From Leptospirillum sp. (GTDB lineage: Bacteria > Nitrospirota > Leptospirillia > Leptospirillales > Leptospirillaceae), in assembly GCA_027343785.1 (NCBI GenBank), contig DAHWKF010000145.1, positions 1 through 14,445 on the forward strand: DNA of 14,445 bases. The letters run 5' to 3'. Of the stretch, positions 6,984 to 14,445 are shown piece by piece (the stretch's first letter is position 1; every line of letters begins with the position of its first letter). The position numbers and the translations under genes were made by a program. The notes beneath the pieces were generated by a model. That model ran no database searches. It saw only the letters and a program-made list of their open reading frames with translations, and was not told where the DNA came from.

Positions 6984-7396
6984 TTGAACGGACCCTGGCC
7001 ATTGTTAAACCCGATGCCTACCGCAAGAATTTTCTGGGAGCGATTCTGGCCCGTTATGAAAAGGAAGGATTCCGGATATGCGCCGCGAAACTTCAGTGGC
7101 TTTCCCAAAGAGAAGCGGAAGGTTTTTACCATGTTCATCGGGAAAGGCCTTTCTTTTCCAGCCTGACCCGGTTCATGGCTTCCGGTCCCGTTATGATACT
7201 TGTGCTGGAAAAAGAAAATGCGATCGCTGACCACCGGGCTCTCATGGGCGCGACCGACCCCCAGAAATCAGAATCAGGAACGCTCAGGAAGCTTTATGGG
7301 GGATCGATTGAAGAGAACGCCATTCATGGGAGTGACTCTCCGGAAACAGCCCGTTTTGAAATCGCGTACTTTTTTCCGTCGGTAGAAATTTTTTGA
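6980..7396 (+). CDS. ndk: Nucleoside diphosphate kinase
   Basis: 138 residues, standard for bacterial Ndk. It transfers the gamma phosphate from ATP to NDPs through a phospho-histidine. Motifs: ERTLAIVKPDA (3-13) with the conserved Lys10; FYHVHRERPFF (49-59); GPVMILVLEKENAI (69-82); RALMGATDP (86-94); and the active site NAIHGSDSPETA (113-124) with His116. The reading frame is open further upstream to 6854, overlapping the previous gene, but the homology starts exactly at ATG 6980, which has GAGGAG at 6964-6969. The stretch between ATDP and NAIHGSD is somewhat divergent (KSESGTLRKLYGGSIE, where PGTIR...F/Y-x-x-SI is usual). It follows the membrane protein gene by 56 bp and precedes an unrecognised gene by 15 bp. 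Supply of nucleoside triphosphates, including UTP for UDP-sugars, is a possible link to the genes upstream. Confidence 0.95.
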   Translation: MIERTLAIVKPDAYRKNFLGAILARYEKEGFRICAAKLQWLSQREAEGFYHVHRERPFFSSLTRFMASGPVMILVLEKENAIADHRALMGATDPQKSESGTLRKLYGGSIEENAIHGSDSPETARFEIAYFFPSVEIF

Positions 7397-7411
7397 ACTC
7401 CGGGAATTGAT

Positions 7412-8650
7412 ATGCCAAAAGTCCTGATTGTCGGACGCGGGGTGCTTCCGTTACTGGTGGCGATCCTGGCGGAAAAACAAGGGTATGAATCGGTAGTTGT
7501 TTACGAAGATTTGCCTTTGATTCCGGCGGCGCTCGTCGGAGGGCTTCCCGGTCTTCCACTGAGTTCATTTTTTGATGCTACCGGATTTCCCCTGGAAGAT
7601 CCCCGCTTTTTTCACCCCCTGTCCCCTGCCATTGTCTTTTTGGGAAAAAAATGGCAGTTGGCCGGGATGCCCGAATTGCGCTCGGGCTTTTCACCGATGG
7701 AGCGGTTCCGCTGGATGAATGGATTCTCGGAAATCCAGGAATCCCTGTTCCCCAGAATATTTGGTGGAATGAAAAACGAAATGGTCCGTTTTTTCCGGCG
7801 CAAGGGGGTTAGCGGTCGCATTGAAACCTGGTGGAATAATTACCTATTCAGAAGAAATGATCGTCTTCTGCAGAACGTGCTCTCCTCCCTTCCTGCCGAG
7901 TTGTCGGAATGGAAGGATTTTCTGGATGCGCTGGGCTTGTTTTTGGGACTTTCTCCGGAAGAGGCCAATCCTGTATACAGGATCAGGGCCCTGGCCTGTC
8001 TTCTGAATGCCTGGACATTCTATCCGGAGATGGATTCCCTGTCCCGTGAAGTCTCAAAGGCTGCCCACAAAGGTTTGCACTTTTCGGTCAGATCATGGAA
8101 CCGGACGCCCCTGGTCGTTTCACAGGACAGGAAACGCAGGGGAATTGTTCTGGAGACGGAAAAGGGGAGCGAAACATTCGACCGGATGCTGGATCTGACA
8201 AACGATCTGGGAGGGGAGCGGGATCCGGAGCGTTGGATCTGGACGGTTCCATCAGCATTGGTTCCGGATGTTTGGCCGCTGCAATGTCTTGTTCCTTCCC
8301 TTAAGGACCAACCGGCAATGCTCTTGCAGGGGAGATTGCGTGACGACAAGATTTGCTTTGTGGTTTCCTCTTGCAAAAAGGAGACTGCGACGTCTCTCCA
8401 AAAGATGCGACAAGCCCTCGATAGCCTGCTGATTTCTGGTGCTTCCGGGAATGAATACAGCCAGCCGGAACCTGTTTCAACCCCGGACAGCATGGTGCAA
8501 CTGGAGGAACTGAAATCGCACACGTGGCGAAAAAGAAGCCCTTACCTGCACACGCGCGGCCCCTGTTACAGGTTGATGGACCCTACCCGGTTGCCTTTTC
8601 TGACGGATGACTGGGTGCGGCAACTTTTTTATACACTGATGCAGAGATAG
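7412..8650 (+). CDS. Unrecognised protein with degenerate N-terminal Rossmann (flavoprotein-like) motif
   Basis: 412 residues; I do not recognise it with confidence. It begins MPKVLIVGRGVLPLLVAILA and continues to VVVYED at 28-33. That is a beta-alpha-beta dinucleotide-binding layout with the acid E32 at the end of the second strand, but the third glycine of GxGxxG is Pro13, so binding of FAD or NAD may be altered or lost. The middle (about 95-205) is rich in Trp, Arg and Phe (RFRWMNGF, ETWWNNYLFRR, WTFYPEMDS) and resembles the substrate-cap region of amine-oxidase or phytoene-desaturase type proteins only loosely. A run RGIVLETEKGSETFDRMLDLTND (243-265) looks like the V-x-T-x-x-G and cofactor-domain return strand of such flavoproteins. 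The usual C-terminal GD-x-x motif is absent. No signal peptide. ATG 7412 follows ndk by 15 bp, with GGGA at 7401-7404. Likely a lineage-specific diverged oxidoreductase-like protein. Confidence 0.65.
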   Translation: MPKVLIVGRGVLPLLVAILAEKQGYESVVVYEDLPLIPAALVGGLPGLPLSSFFDATGFPLEDPRFFHPLSPAIVFLGKKWQLAGMPELRSGFSPMERFRWMNGFSEIQESLFPRIFGGMKNEMVRFFRRKGVSGRIETWWNNYLFRRNDRLLQNVLSSLPAELSEWKDFLDALGLFLGLSPEEANPVYRIRALACLLNAWTFYPEMDSLSREVSKAAHKGLHFSVRSWNRTPLVVSQDRKRRGIVLETEKGSETFDRMLDLTNDLGGERDPERWIWTVPSALVPDVWPLQCLVPSLKDQPAMLLQGRLRDDKICFVVSSCKKETATSLQKMRQALDSLLISGASGNEYSQPEPVSTPDSMVQLEELKSHTWRKRSPYLHTRGPCYRLMDPTRLPFLTDDWVRQLFYTLMQR

Positions 8651-8683
8651 GGTTCCCTTGCTCTTTCGGGAGCTAGGGACCCT
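8649..8683 (+). promoter_or_regulatory. Strong hairpin between the 412-residue gene and tyrS
   Basis: The sequence folds as AGGG-(T)-TCCCT-(T)-GCTC, loop TTTCGG, GAGC-(T)-AGGGA-CCCT: 13 base pairs with one bulge and one T-T mismatch. It begins inside the TAG stop (8648-8650). There is no T-run after it, so it is not a standard terminator. It may be an mRNA processing or stabilising element or a leader element for tyrS. Confidence 0.5.
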
Positions 8684-8721
8684 GATGGCAGCGCATCTTA
8701 AGCATAGAGGAATCCTGCTGA

Positions 8722-9930
8722 ATGGAAACCCGTTTAGTCCAGCCTCCCCAAAAGGCTTTACCGGTCCTGCAGAGAGGTGTCGTGGATCTTCACGTTCTGG
8801 AGGATTTCGAGAGAAAGCTGGAACATTCCTACAAGACCGGTACCCCTCTCAAGATCAAGGCCGGGTTTGACCCGACCTCTCCCGACCTGCATCTGGGACA
8901 TTTTGTCCTCCTGAAGAAGCTTCGGCAATTTCAGGATATGGGACATATCGTTCAATTTGTGATTGGCGATTTTACGGCGTTAATCGGGGATCCCACCGGC
9001 CGCTCAGAAATCCGGAAACCCATCAGCTCCGAGCAGATTGCAGAAAATGCAAAGACTTACGAGAAACAGGTATATCGCATTCTTCTTCCGGAACAGACAC
9101 ATGTGGTTTTCAATAGTTCGTGGATGAAAACCCTGGGAGTGGACGGTCTCGTTCGAATAGCCGGACTCCAGACAGTGGCCAGATTTCTCGAACGCGACGA
9201 TTTTCAGAAAAGGATGGTCGAGCGACTCCCCATTCATCTGCATGAACTCCTCTATCCCTTGATGCAGGGGTATGATTCTGTGGTTCTGGGCAGTGATGTC
9301 GAACTTGGAGGGTCTGACCAACTGTTCAACCTGCTGGTTGGCCGTGATCTGCTTCGTCAGCACCAGAAAGATCCACAGGTTGTCATGACCCTTCCGCTTC
9401 TGGTGGGTCTGGACGGGGAAAAAAAGATGAGCAAGAGCCTTCGAAATGCGGTGGCGATGGAAGATTCTCCTGACGAAATGTTCGGGCGACTGATGTCCGT
9501 TCCGGACCAGCTGATTGAATCTTATGGCACATTACTCACGGATCTGGATCCGTCGGTTCTGAAAATGATGCATCCGAGGGATGCGAAAATCGAGATGGCA
9601 AAGTCGGTCGTGACCCAGTTTCACGGAATGGAGCAGGCCGCTCAGTCGGCCGAGTCTTTTATTCGGGTTTTTTCACGTAAAGAAATACCGGAAGATGTTC
9701 CCTTGATCCGGATAGGGGGGACGGGAACTGTCAAGTTGTCTTCAGTGATGGTTCAGGCCGGGGCCGCCAAGAGTGAAAGTCATGCCAAGCAGCTGATCCG
9801 TCAGGGAGCCGTTGACTGGAATGGAGAAACCATTCTGGATCCCTTTCTTCAGGTTCTTCCGGACAACCATATTCTGAAGGTCGGAAAAAGATTTTATTGT
9901 CGGGTTCTGCAAGGAGAGACTGAGGTATAA
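8722..9930 (+). CDS. tyrS: Tyrosyl-tRNA synthetase
   Basis: 402 residues, class I aminoacyl-tRNA synthetase that activates tyrosine with ATP and charges tRNA-Tyr. Motifs: KIKAGFDPTSPDLHLGH (44-60) with the HIGH-type HLGH; GDFTALIGDPTGRS (82-95); the tyrosine pocket QGYDSVVLGSDVELGGSDQ (182-200); LDGEKKMSKS (230-239) with a full KMSKS; and a C-terminal S4 RNA-binding domain (about 335-398, including ESHAKQLIRQGAVDWNG). The HLGH and length with a roughly 400-residue form resemble the TyrZ-type branch rather than the E. coli TyrS branch. ATG 8722 has AGAGGA at 8706-8711. No T-box is visible upstream, only the hairpin described separately. No clear intrinsic terminator follows. Confidence 0.97.
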   Translation: METRLVQPPQKALPVLQRGVVDLHVLEDFERKLEHSYKTGTPLKIKAGFDPTSPDLHLGHFVLLKKLRQFQDMGHIVQFVIGDFTALIGDPTGRSEIRKPISSEQIAENAKTYEKQVYRILLPEQTHVVFNSSWMKTLGVDGLVRIAGLQTVARFLERDDFQKRMVERLPIHLHELLYPLMQGYDSVVLGSDVELGGSDQLFNLLVGRDLLRQHQKDPQVVMTLPLLVGLDGEKKMSKSLRNAVAMEDSPDEMFGRLMSVPDQLIESYGTLLTDLDPSVLKMMHPRDAKIEMAKSVVTQFHGMEQAAQSAESFIRVFSRKEIPEDVPLIRIGGTGTVKLSSVMVQAGAAKSESHAKQLIRQGAVDWNGETILDPFLQVLPDNHILKVGKRFYCRVLQGETEV

Positions 9931-9986
9931 GGAGGGCCTTCAGATTCGACCCCGGAAAACTTCGAAAATAGGCTTTATTTCATTTA

Positions 9987-10002
9987 TATAGTGGGGTATA
10001 GT
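9987..10002 (+). promoter_or_regulatory. AT-rich candidate promoter with tandem TATAGT hexamers, upstream of the metal efflux genes
   Basis: TATAGT occurs at 9987-9992 and again at 9997-10002, start points 10 bp apart, in an AT-rich patch between tyrS and the adaptor gene. Each resembles a -10 box. The best -35 for the second is TTTATT (9974-9979) at 17 bp, only a partial match. The region 9931-10058 otherwise holds no gene and no recognisable CusR-type or MerR-type palindrome. Confidence 0.35.
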
Positions 10003-10058
10003 ATGTTCCTGCATCCAATGCTTCAGGACGTTGACACCCCATTTTGAAAGGTCTTTTG

Positions 10059-11195
10059 ATGTTTTTCGGGCGATACGGGAGACTTTTTGTATTCTTGGGA
10101 GGGTTGGCAACCTGCCTTCTTCTCGCTCCAACCATCTCCTGGTCCAGACAGGGAGCCACGGAACCTGTATTGTCAGGTCAAGTTGTCACCCTTTCCCCCC
10201 AAGTTGTCAAAACCTTGGGAATCACTTCTCATGTTTACGGACCAAAACATGGAAGTCATCTCGTCCATATTTCCGGAACAGTAGCTCTGATCGATGATCG
10301 CGTCAGTTATGTAACCGTCAGGTCTTTGGGGACCAGCAATCAGATCTTTGGCCGCGTCCAGAAAGTATATGCGGACACGGGCGACCATGTATTGAAAAGA
10401 CAGGTTCTGGCGACCGTCTTCGCCCCCGATTATATCGAAGCCCAACAGGAGTACCTCCAGTCTGTCAAACTGGTGTCCATCAGCGGAAAGGATCCGTCGA
10501 GCCAGAGGCTTTCACGCAAGATTATCCAGGCGGCTGTCATGAAGCTCTCAAATCTGGGTGTCTTGAAGGAAGAAATTGACCGGCTGGAGAAAACGGGTCG
10601 CCTCTCCCGTTATTTAAAGATTCGTTCTGATCTTGACGGGTATGTGCTGGTCAAGAAAGCGATTGCAGGACAGACCGTCTATTCTGGCGATCGCCTTTTT
10701 ACGATAGGCAATATGGATTGGGTCCGGGTCAACGGGCAAATCTATCAGCAAGACATGTCTGGAGTCCGTGTCGGAGACCGGATGGAAATCCGCATTCCCG
10801 AATCGAATCGGAAGATGTGGGGACACATCACCTACATCAGTCCGACAGCGGATCCGAAAACCCGCACGGTACTCGTCCGGGGCATTTTTGAGAATCGGCA
10901 TCTTCTGCTTCGACCGGGGATGTTTGTATCCGTCTATCTTCACGTCCCTTACAGGGGACGGCACCTTTGGGTGCCAAGGGAAGCCGTCTTTCTGGAAAAA
11001 GGTCGATCTGTGCTGTTTGTGGAGCAATCCAAGGGAACATACCGGATGGTGGGGGTGTCTGCAGGACACTCGGAAGCGGGGCTGGTTCCTGTCCACGACC
11101 ACTTGCCACCTTCCGTCCGGATTGTGGACCAGAACGGTTTTTGGCTGAAGGCCCAGTTTGAGAAAATGATCAACCACCCCTCCTCCGATCCATGA
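10059..11195 (+). CDS. RND efflux periplasmic adaptor (CusB/CzcB-like membrane fusion protein)
   Basis: 378 residues from ATG 10059. The N-terminus GRLFVFLGGLATCLLLAPTIS is a signal peptide or membrane anchor, with export to the periplasm. Then come the biotinyl-lipoyl/barrel-sandwich half FGRVQKVYADTGDHVLKRQ (97-115) and VFAPDYIEAQQEYLQS (120-135); a helical hairpin about 120-180; the second lipoyl half SDLDGYVLVKKAIAGQTVY (190-208); and the beta barrel, including GHITYISPTADPKTRTVLVR (255-274) and LLRPGMFVSVYL (283-294). These are typical of heavy-metal HlyD_D23-type adaptors that link the RND pump to an outer-membrane channel. No Met-rich N-terminal metal site like that of E. coli CusB is seen. 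A start five codons earlier (TTG 10044) is open, but AAAGG at 10047-10051 favours ATG 10059. The gene overlaps the permease by 4 bp (ATGA). Confidence 0.9.
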   Translation: MFFGRYGRLFVFLGGLATCLLLAPTISWSRQGATEPVLSGQVVTLSPQVVKTLGITSHVYGPKHGSHLVHISGTVALIDDRVSYVTVRSLGTSNQIFGRVQKVYADTGDHVLKRQVLATVFAPDYIEAQQEYLQSVKLVSISGKDPSSQRLSRKIIQAAVMKLSNLGVLKEEIDRLEKTGRLSRYLKIRSDLDGYVLVKKAIAGQTVYSGDRLFTIGNMDWVRVNGQIYQQDMSGVRVGDRMEIRIPESNRKMWGHITYISPTADPKTRTVLVRGIFENRHLLLRPGMFVSVYLHVPYRGRHLWVPREAVFLEKGRSVLFVEQSKGTYRMVGVSAGHSEAGLVPVHDHLPPSVRIVDQNGFWLKAQFEKMINHPSSDP

Positions 11196-14100
11196 ACAAC
11201 CGGTTTTTTGAGAAGGTTCTGGACAACCGGTTGCTGGTCATCCTATTTGTGATTCTTCTGTCCGGAGCGGGCGTCATGGCGCTGCAATCGCTTTTGGTTG
11301 ACGCCCTGCCCGATGTTTCCCCCGTATCGGTAACGATTCTGACAGAGGCGCCCGGGATAGCGCCGTCCGAAGTCGAAAAACAGATCACCAACACGATTGA
11401 AATGGAGATGAACGGATTGCCGGGGGTGGTGCTGACGCGCTCAAAGACCCTGTTTGGCCTATCCTCCGTAACAGTTGTTTTTCGCAATAACGTCGATATT
11501 TATCGGGCCAGGACGCTGGTGATGGAAAGATTGTCCGAATCCCGTTCTTCTCTCCCTCCCGGAACATCTCCCGTTTTGAGCTCGGTTTCGACACCGACCG
11601 GAAATATTTTCCGGTACACCCTTGAGGGGCCCGGTGTTGACCTCATGAAGCTCCGGACATATCAGGACTGGATTGTGAAAAGGGCGATCTTGGCTACCCA
11701 CGGGGTTGCGGCGGTTTTATCGTATGGTGGGTACGTCAAGGCCTATTATGTCAATGTCGATCCCTACCGCCTCCTCGGATTTCATCTCTCACTGGATCAA
11801 GTTTCAAAGGCCTTGTCGAAAAACAACGAAAATGTCGGTGGCGGGTATATAGATGTCGGGGGGGAGTCCTATATTGTCCGGGGAATTGGAAGGATCCGTT
11901 CCAGGAAGGACATTGATTCCATTGTCGTCGCCACGAGACAGGGAGTTCCAGTTCTGATCCGGGATATTGCGACGGTCAGGGTTCTTCCGGAAGTCCGGAG
12001 AGGAAATGCTCTCCTGGATGACCGGGAGGTGGTCAAGGGAACCGTGGTGATGCTCCGTGGAGAGAATGCCCTGGATGTGCTTTCCCGTTTACAAAACAGG
12101 GTCCACGAGATCAATCGGCACCTTCTTCCAGACCATGTCCGTATCCATACGTACTACTCCGCAGCACCGCTGATTATCAAGGCTATCCATACTGTTGTCC
12201 GTGCTTTGCTGGAAGGAAGCCTCCTTGTCGTTCTTGTCCTGATCCTTTTTCTGGGTCGGATTTGGGCAGCATCGGTGGTGGCAATGACCCTTCCGATATC
12301 CATCCTGATTACCATTTTTCTGATGGAAAGGTTCCATATTGCTGCCGACCTGATGTCCATGGGGGGCATTGTCATCGGCATCGGAATGATGGTCGATGCT
12401 TCCATCGTCATGGTCGAAAATATCGAACGTCACCAGTGGGAAAGAGGGAGTCCGCTGGGAGTTCCTGAAATCGTCGGGGCGGCCGGTCAAGTCGTGCGCC
12501 CTATCCTTTTTTCGATCGCGATTATAGCCTGTGTTTTTCTCCCTATCCTTTTCCTTCCGGGAATTCCGGGCAAAATGTTTACCCCCATGGCCTATGCAAT
12601 TTTGCTTGCGCTGGCCTCATCCCTCCTTCTTTCCCTGACTTTCGTTCCGGTCATGATGAGTTATTTCCGGAAGGGACATGCGGGTTGGATGGAAAAAGCC
12701 GGTGAGCATCTTTTTCAATTCATTCAGAAAGCCTACGTTTCCATTTTGGAAACCATTCTGCCGCATGGACGTTGGGTCATTGCGATCGGGCTTTTTTTTG
12801 TGGGGCTTGCCGTGGTGGTCATCCTGCGAACAGGAACAGAGTTTATTCCTGTTCTGGATGAGGGATCGATACTGGTGCTTGCAGACCTGTGGCCTTCCGC
12901 ATCATTGAATGAAACAACCCAGGCCAGCCGGGTGATCAATCAGATTCTCCTCTCGTTCCCCGAAGTGGAAATGACTCAGTCCAGAATAGGCAGGGCGCAG
13001 TCCGGTACAGATACGGATGTGCCTTCCCATACGGAAATTTACGTCAAGCTTCGCCCCCGGAGGGAGTGGCCACCCCATTTGTCGAAGAAAGAACTGGTCA
13101 GAAAGATCGAAAACCGGCTTGACAATACCCTTCCTTCGGTTTCATTTGATCTCTCACAGCCTATCCAGGAACGGATTGACGAGATGGTTTCCGGCGTCAA
13201 GGCCATGGTCGCCGTCAAGGTCTATGGGGATCATCTGAAGGATATTTCCGGTTATTCTGGGAAGCTCGCCAAGGAAATCAGAAAAGTCAGGGGAGTATAC
13301 TCCGTCACCATTCAGCGTATTACCGGACAACCCTATATCAATATCCGGGTTGACCGAAATGCTCTTGCACAATATGGACTGAGCGTATCAGACGTCAATC
13401 GCATCGTCATGATGGGGATTGGGCCGGATGGAATCACTTCGCAGGTGATCAAGGGAGTCAGACGCTATAATCTGCATATTCGTTTCAGGAAAAGGGACCG
13501 GATGTCCATTGGCCGGATACGTTCCATTCTGATAACGACACCCAAAGGTGTCACGGTTCCGCTCGGACAACTGGCCCAAATCCGGAAAGTGATCGGACCC
13601 TCAAGGATATTTCACGAAAACGGAAGCCGGTTGATGATGGTTCAGTTCAATATCAGGGACAGGGCCACTAGCCATGTTGTCAAGGAAATCAGGGAGAGAG
13701 TCAAGAGCGGCTTGCCTCCTCCTACAGGAATCAGACTCGAGTATGGCGGAGAGTTCCAGAATACACAGATCACCCTTAACAGGCTGAAAATTCTTTTGCC
13801 ATTGGTGCTGGTCCTGGTGTTCATCCTTCTATACGGAAATTTCCATTCGTTCTCATACACACTCTTGATTCTTCTCAATATTCCGTTTTCGATGATCGGA
13901 GGGATTCTGGCACTCAGGAGTTTTGGGGAGTTCCTGAGCGTTCCGGCATCCATAGGATTTATCGCTCTCTTTGGTGTCGCTATTCAGAATGGAGTCCTTC
14001 TTCTGTCGTTTGCCCAGGAGTCTCAACGACGAGGGGAATCGCCTGAACAGGCGATCATCCATGCGGCTATCCGTCGTGTTCGTCCGGTTATCATGACAGC

Positions 14101-14284
14101 TCTGGTCGGAACGCTGGGTATTTTGCCGTTACTTTTGTCTCACGGGACAGGGGCCAATATTCAGCGTCCGTTGGCAGCCGTGGTTACCGGAGGCATTTTC
14201 AGTTCGACGTTGATGACACTCCTTGTGTTGCCGTCCGTATATCTGCTCGCCATGCGTCGAAAAGAAAAAACGCTCTTTTCCTGA
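11192..14284 (+). CDS. Heavy-metal efflux RND permease, CusA/CzcA family
   Basis: 1030 residues, full length. Inner-membrane proton antiporter of a tripartite pump that exports metal ions. TM1 is about 13-32; large periplasmic loops 33-330 and 550-865; TM bundles 335-490, 527-546 and 868-1020. Hallmarks: VDALPDVSPVSVTILTEAPG (36-55), PSEVEKQITNTIEMEMNGLP (58-77), the TM4 motif GIGMMVDASIVMVEN (396-410) with D402 and E409, LDEGSI (555-560), FNIRDRATSHVVKEI (819-833) and GTGANIQRPLAAVVTGG (985-1001). The TM4 motif is closer to CusA (AVGAMVDAAIVMIEN) than to CzcA (DFG-x3-DGA-x3-VEN), whereas the periplasmic RIDEMVSGVKAMVAVKVYGD and the TM10 region look Czc-like. The three copper-site methionines of E. 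coli CusA appear to be replaced, so the metal is undecided. Starts at ATG in the ATGA overlap with the adaptor. No outer-membrane factor gene is present in the window. Confidence 0.93.
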   Translation: MNNRFFEKVLDNRLLVILFVILLSGAGVMALQSLLVDALPDVSPVSVTILTEAPGIAPSEVEKQITNTIEMEMNGLPGVVLTRSKTLFGLSSVTVVFRNNVDIYRARTLVMERLSESRSSLPPGTSPVLSSVSTPTGNIFRYTLEGPGVDLMKLRTYQDWIVKRAILATHGVAAVLSYGGYVKAYYVNVDPYRLLGFHLSLDQVSKALSKNNENVGGGYIDVGGESYIVRGIGRIRSRKDIDSIVVATRQGVPVLIRDIATVRVLPEVRRGNALLDDREVVKGTVVMLRGENALDVLSRLQNRVHEINRHLLPDHVRIHTYYSAAPLIIKAIHTVVRALLEGSLLVVLVLILFLGRIWAASVVAMTLPISILITIFLMERFHIAADLMSMGGIVIGIGMMVDASIVMVENIERHQWERGSPLGVPEIVGAAGQVVRPILFSIAIIACVFLPILFLPGIPGKMFTPMAYAILLALASSLLLSLTFVPVMMSYFRKGHAGWMEKAGEHLFQFIQKAYVSILETILPHGRWVIAIGLFFVGLAVVVILRTGTEFIPVLDEGSILVLADLWPSASLNETTQASRVINQILLSFPEVEMTQSRIGRAQSGTDTDVPSHTEIYVKLRPRREWPPHLSKKELVRKIENRLDNTLPSVSFDLSQPIQERIDEMVSGVKAMVAVKVYGDHLKDISGYSGKLAKEIRKVRGVYSVTIQRITGQPYINIRVDRNALAQYGLSVSDVNRIVMMGIGPDGITSQVIKGVRRYNLHIRFRKRDRMSIGRIRSILITTPKGVTVPLGQLAQIRKVIGPSRIFHENGSRLMMVQFNIRDRATSHVVKEIRERVKSGLPPPTGIRLEYGGEFQNTQITLNRLKILLPLVLVLVFILLYGNFHSFSYTLLILLNIPFSMIGGILALRSFGEFLSVPASIGFIALFGVAIQNGVLLLSFAQESQRRGESPEQAIIHAAIRRVRPVIMTALVGTLGILPLLLSHGTGANIQRPLAAVVTGGIFSSTLMTLLVLPSVYLLAMRRKEKTLFS

Positions 14285-14445
14285 ATCGATCGCAGTTCAT
14301 TCCTGGTATGGATGTTGCTTTTCTTTCATCCTCTTGCGCGCATTGGAACCCTCGCCGTTCACGGCGGGGAGGAATGCGCTCTCCTTTCTGTTGACTGATT
14401 CTAATATTTGAAACAGACTCTTCCCATGAAGCTGACCTTGAAGAT
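14285..14445. other. Sequence after the RND permease, no clear gene
   Basis: An imperfect hairpin CCC-(T)-CGCCG, loop TTCA, CGGCG-GGG lies at 14349-14369, 64 bp after the stop, but with no T-run behind it, so its role as terminator is unproven. Small frames (ATG 14309, 14312, 14374) are short and unconvincing. ATG 14426 (MKLTLK, running off the edge) could start a following gene such as an outer-membrane factor, but no Shine-Dalgarno is visible. Confidence 0.35.

Noticed and set aside
8651..8721. T-box leader of tyrS
   Set aside because: The gap is only 71 bp, without the conserved T-box sequence or a terminator-antiterminator pair.
10044..10058. TTG 10044 as the adaptor start
   Set aside because: ATG 10059 has AAAGG seven bases upstream and leads directly into a typical signal peptide.
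10031..10059. Perfect TTGACA (10031-10036) as -35 of the efflux operon
   Set aside because: A -10 at 16-18 bp would fall on TTTTGA-type sequence at the start codon itself; no usable transcript leader remains.
14349..14369. Intrinsic terminator after the permease
   Set aside because: The hairpin is strong but no run of T follows it; left as an unexplained structure.
14223..14411. 62-codon frame at the 3' end of the permease
   Set aside because: It is mostly out-of-frame permease DNA and has no start signal or family motif.
1..14445. tRNA, rRNA, insertion sequence, prophage or CRISPR structures
   Set aside because: I saw no repeated 25-40-base units with spacers, no transposase-like frames, no terminal inverted repeats and no cloverleaf with a CCA end.

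Overview
This window is bacterial chromosomal DNA with compact gene packing and G+C a little above one half by eye. I see no insertion sequence, phage gene, CRISPR array, tRNA or rRNA. The set of genes (a cbb3-type cytochrome tail, a heavy-metal RND pump, a UDP-xylose pathway, a Gram-negative type periplasmic adaptor) suggests a Gram-negative, metal-exposed respiring organism. My tentative guess is an acidophilic Leptospirillum-like member of Nitrospirota, but this rests on general impression and is not proven by any marker gene here.

Layout. 2-109: C-terminus of a mono-heme cytochrome c, probably the CcoO-type subunit of a cbb3 oxidase, closed by a strong intrinsic terminator (152-200). 304-1602 (+): a multi-pass MgtC/DUF4010 membrane protein. 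1611-2735 (-): glycine oxidase ThiO, convergent with it and only 8 bp away. 2736-2950: divergent intergenic region with a good sigma70-like extended -10 promoter facing right.

2951-8650 (+) is a tightly coupled cluster: UDP-glucose 6-dehydrogenase, SfsA, UDP-glucuronate decarboxylase (UDP-xylose synthase), an LPG_synthase_TM/YbhN-type membrane protein, nucleoside diphosphate kinase preceded by a 12-codon minicistron, and an unrecognised 412-residue protein with a degenerate Rossmann start. Tyrosyl-tRNA synthetase follows (8722-9930) after a strong hairpin. Ugd and Uxs together convert UDP-glucose to UDP-glucuronate to UDP-xylose, so the cell probably builds a xylose- or glucuronate-containing surface glycan; the membrane protein could act in the same surface process.

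10059-14284 (+): a two-gene heavy-metal efflux unit, a CusB/CzcB-type adaptor and a CusA/CzcA-type permease with a 4-bp ATGA overlap, without an outer-membrane channel gene inside the window.

The most notable points are the apparent absence of a canonical start codon for the UDP-xylose synthase reading frame (the first Rossmann strand is encoded upstream of the first GTG, behind ATC and ATT codons), the coupled minicistron ahead of ndk, the orphan degenerate flavoprotein-like gene, and a metal permease that mixes Cus-like and Czc-like motifs. I did not find a clearly new biological system; the window looks mainly like core and metal-resistance genes.
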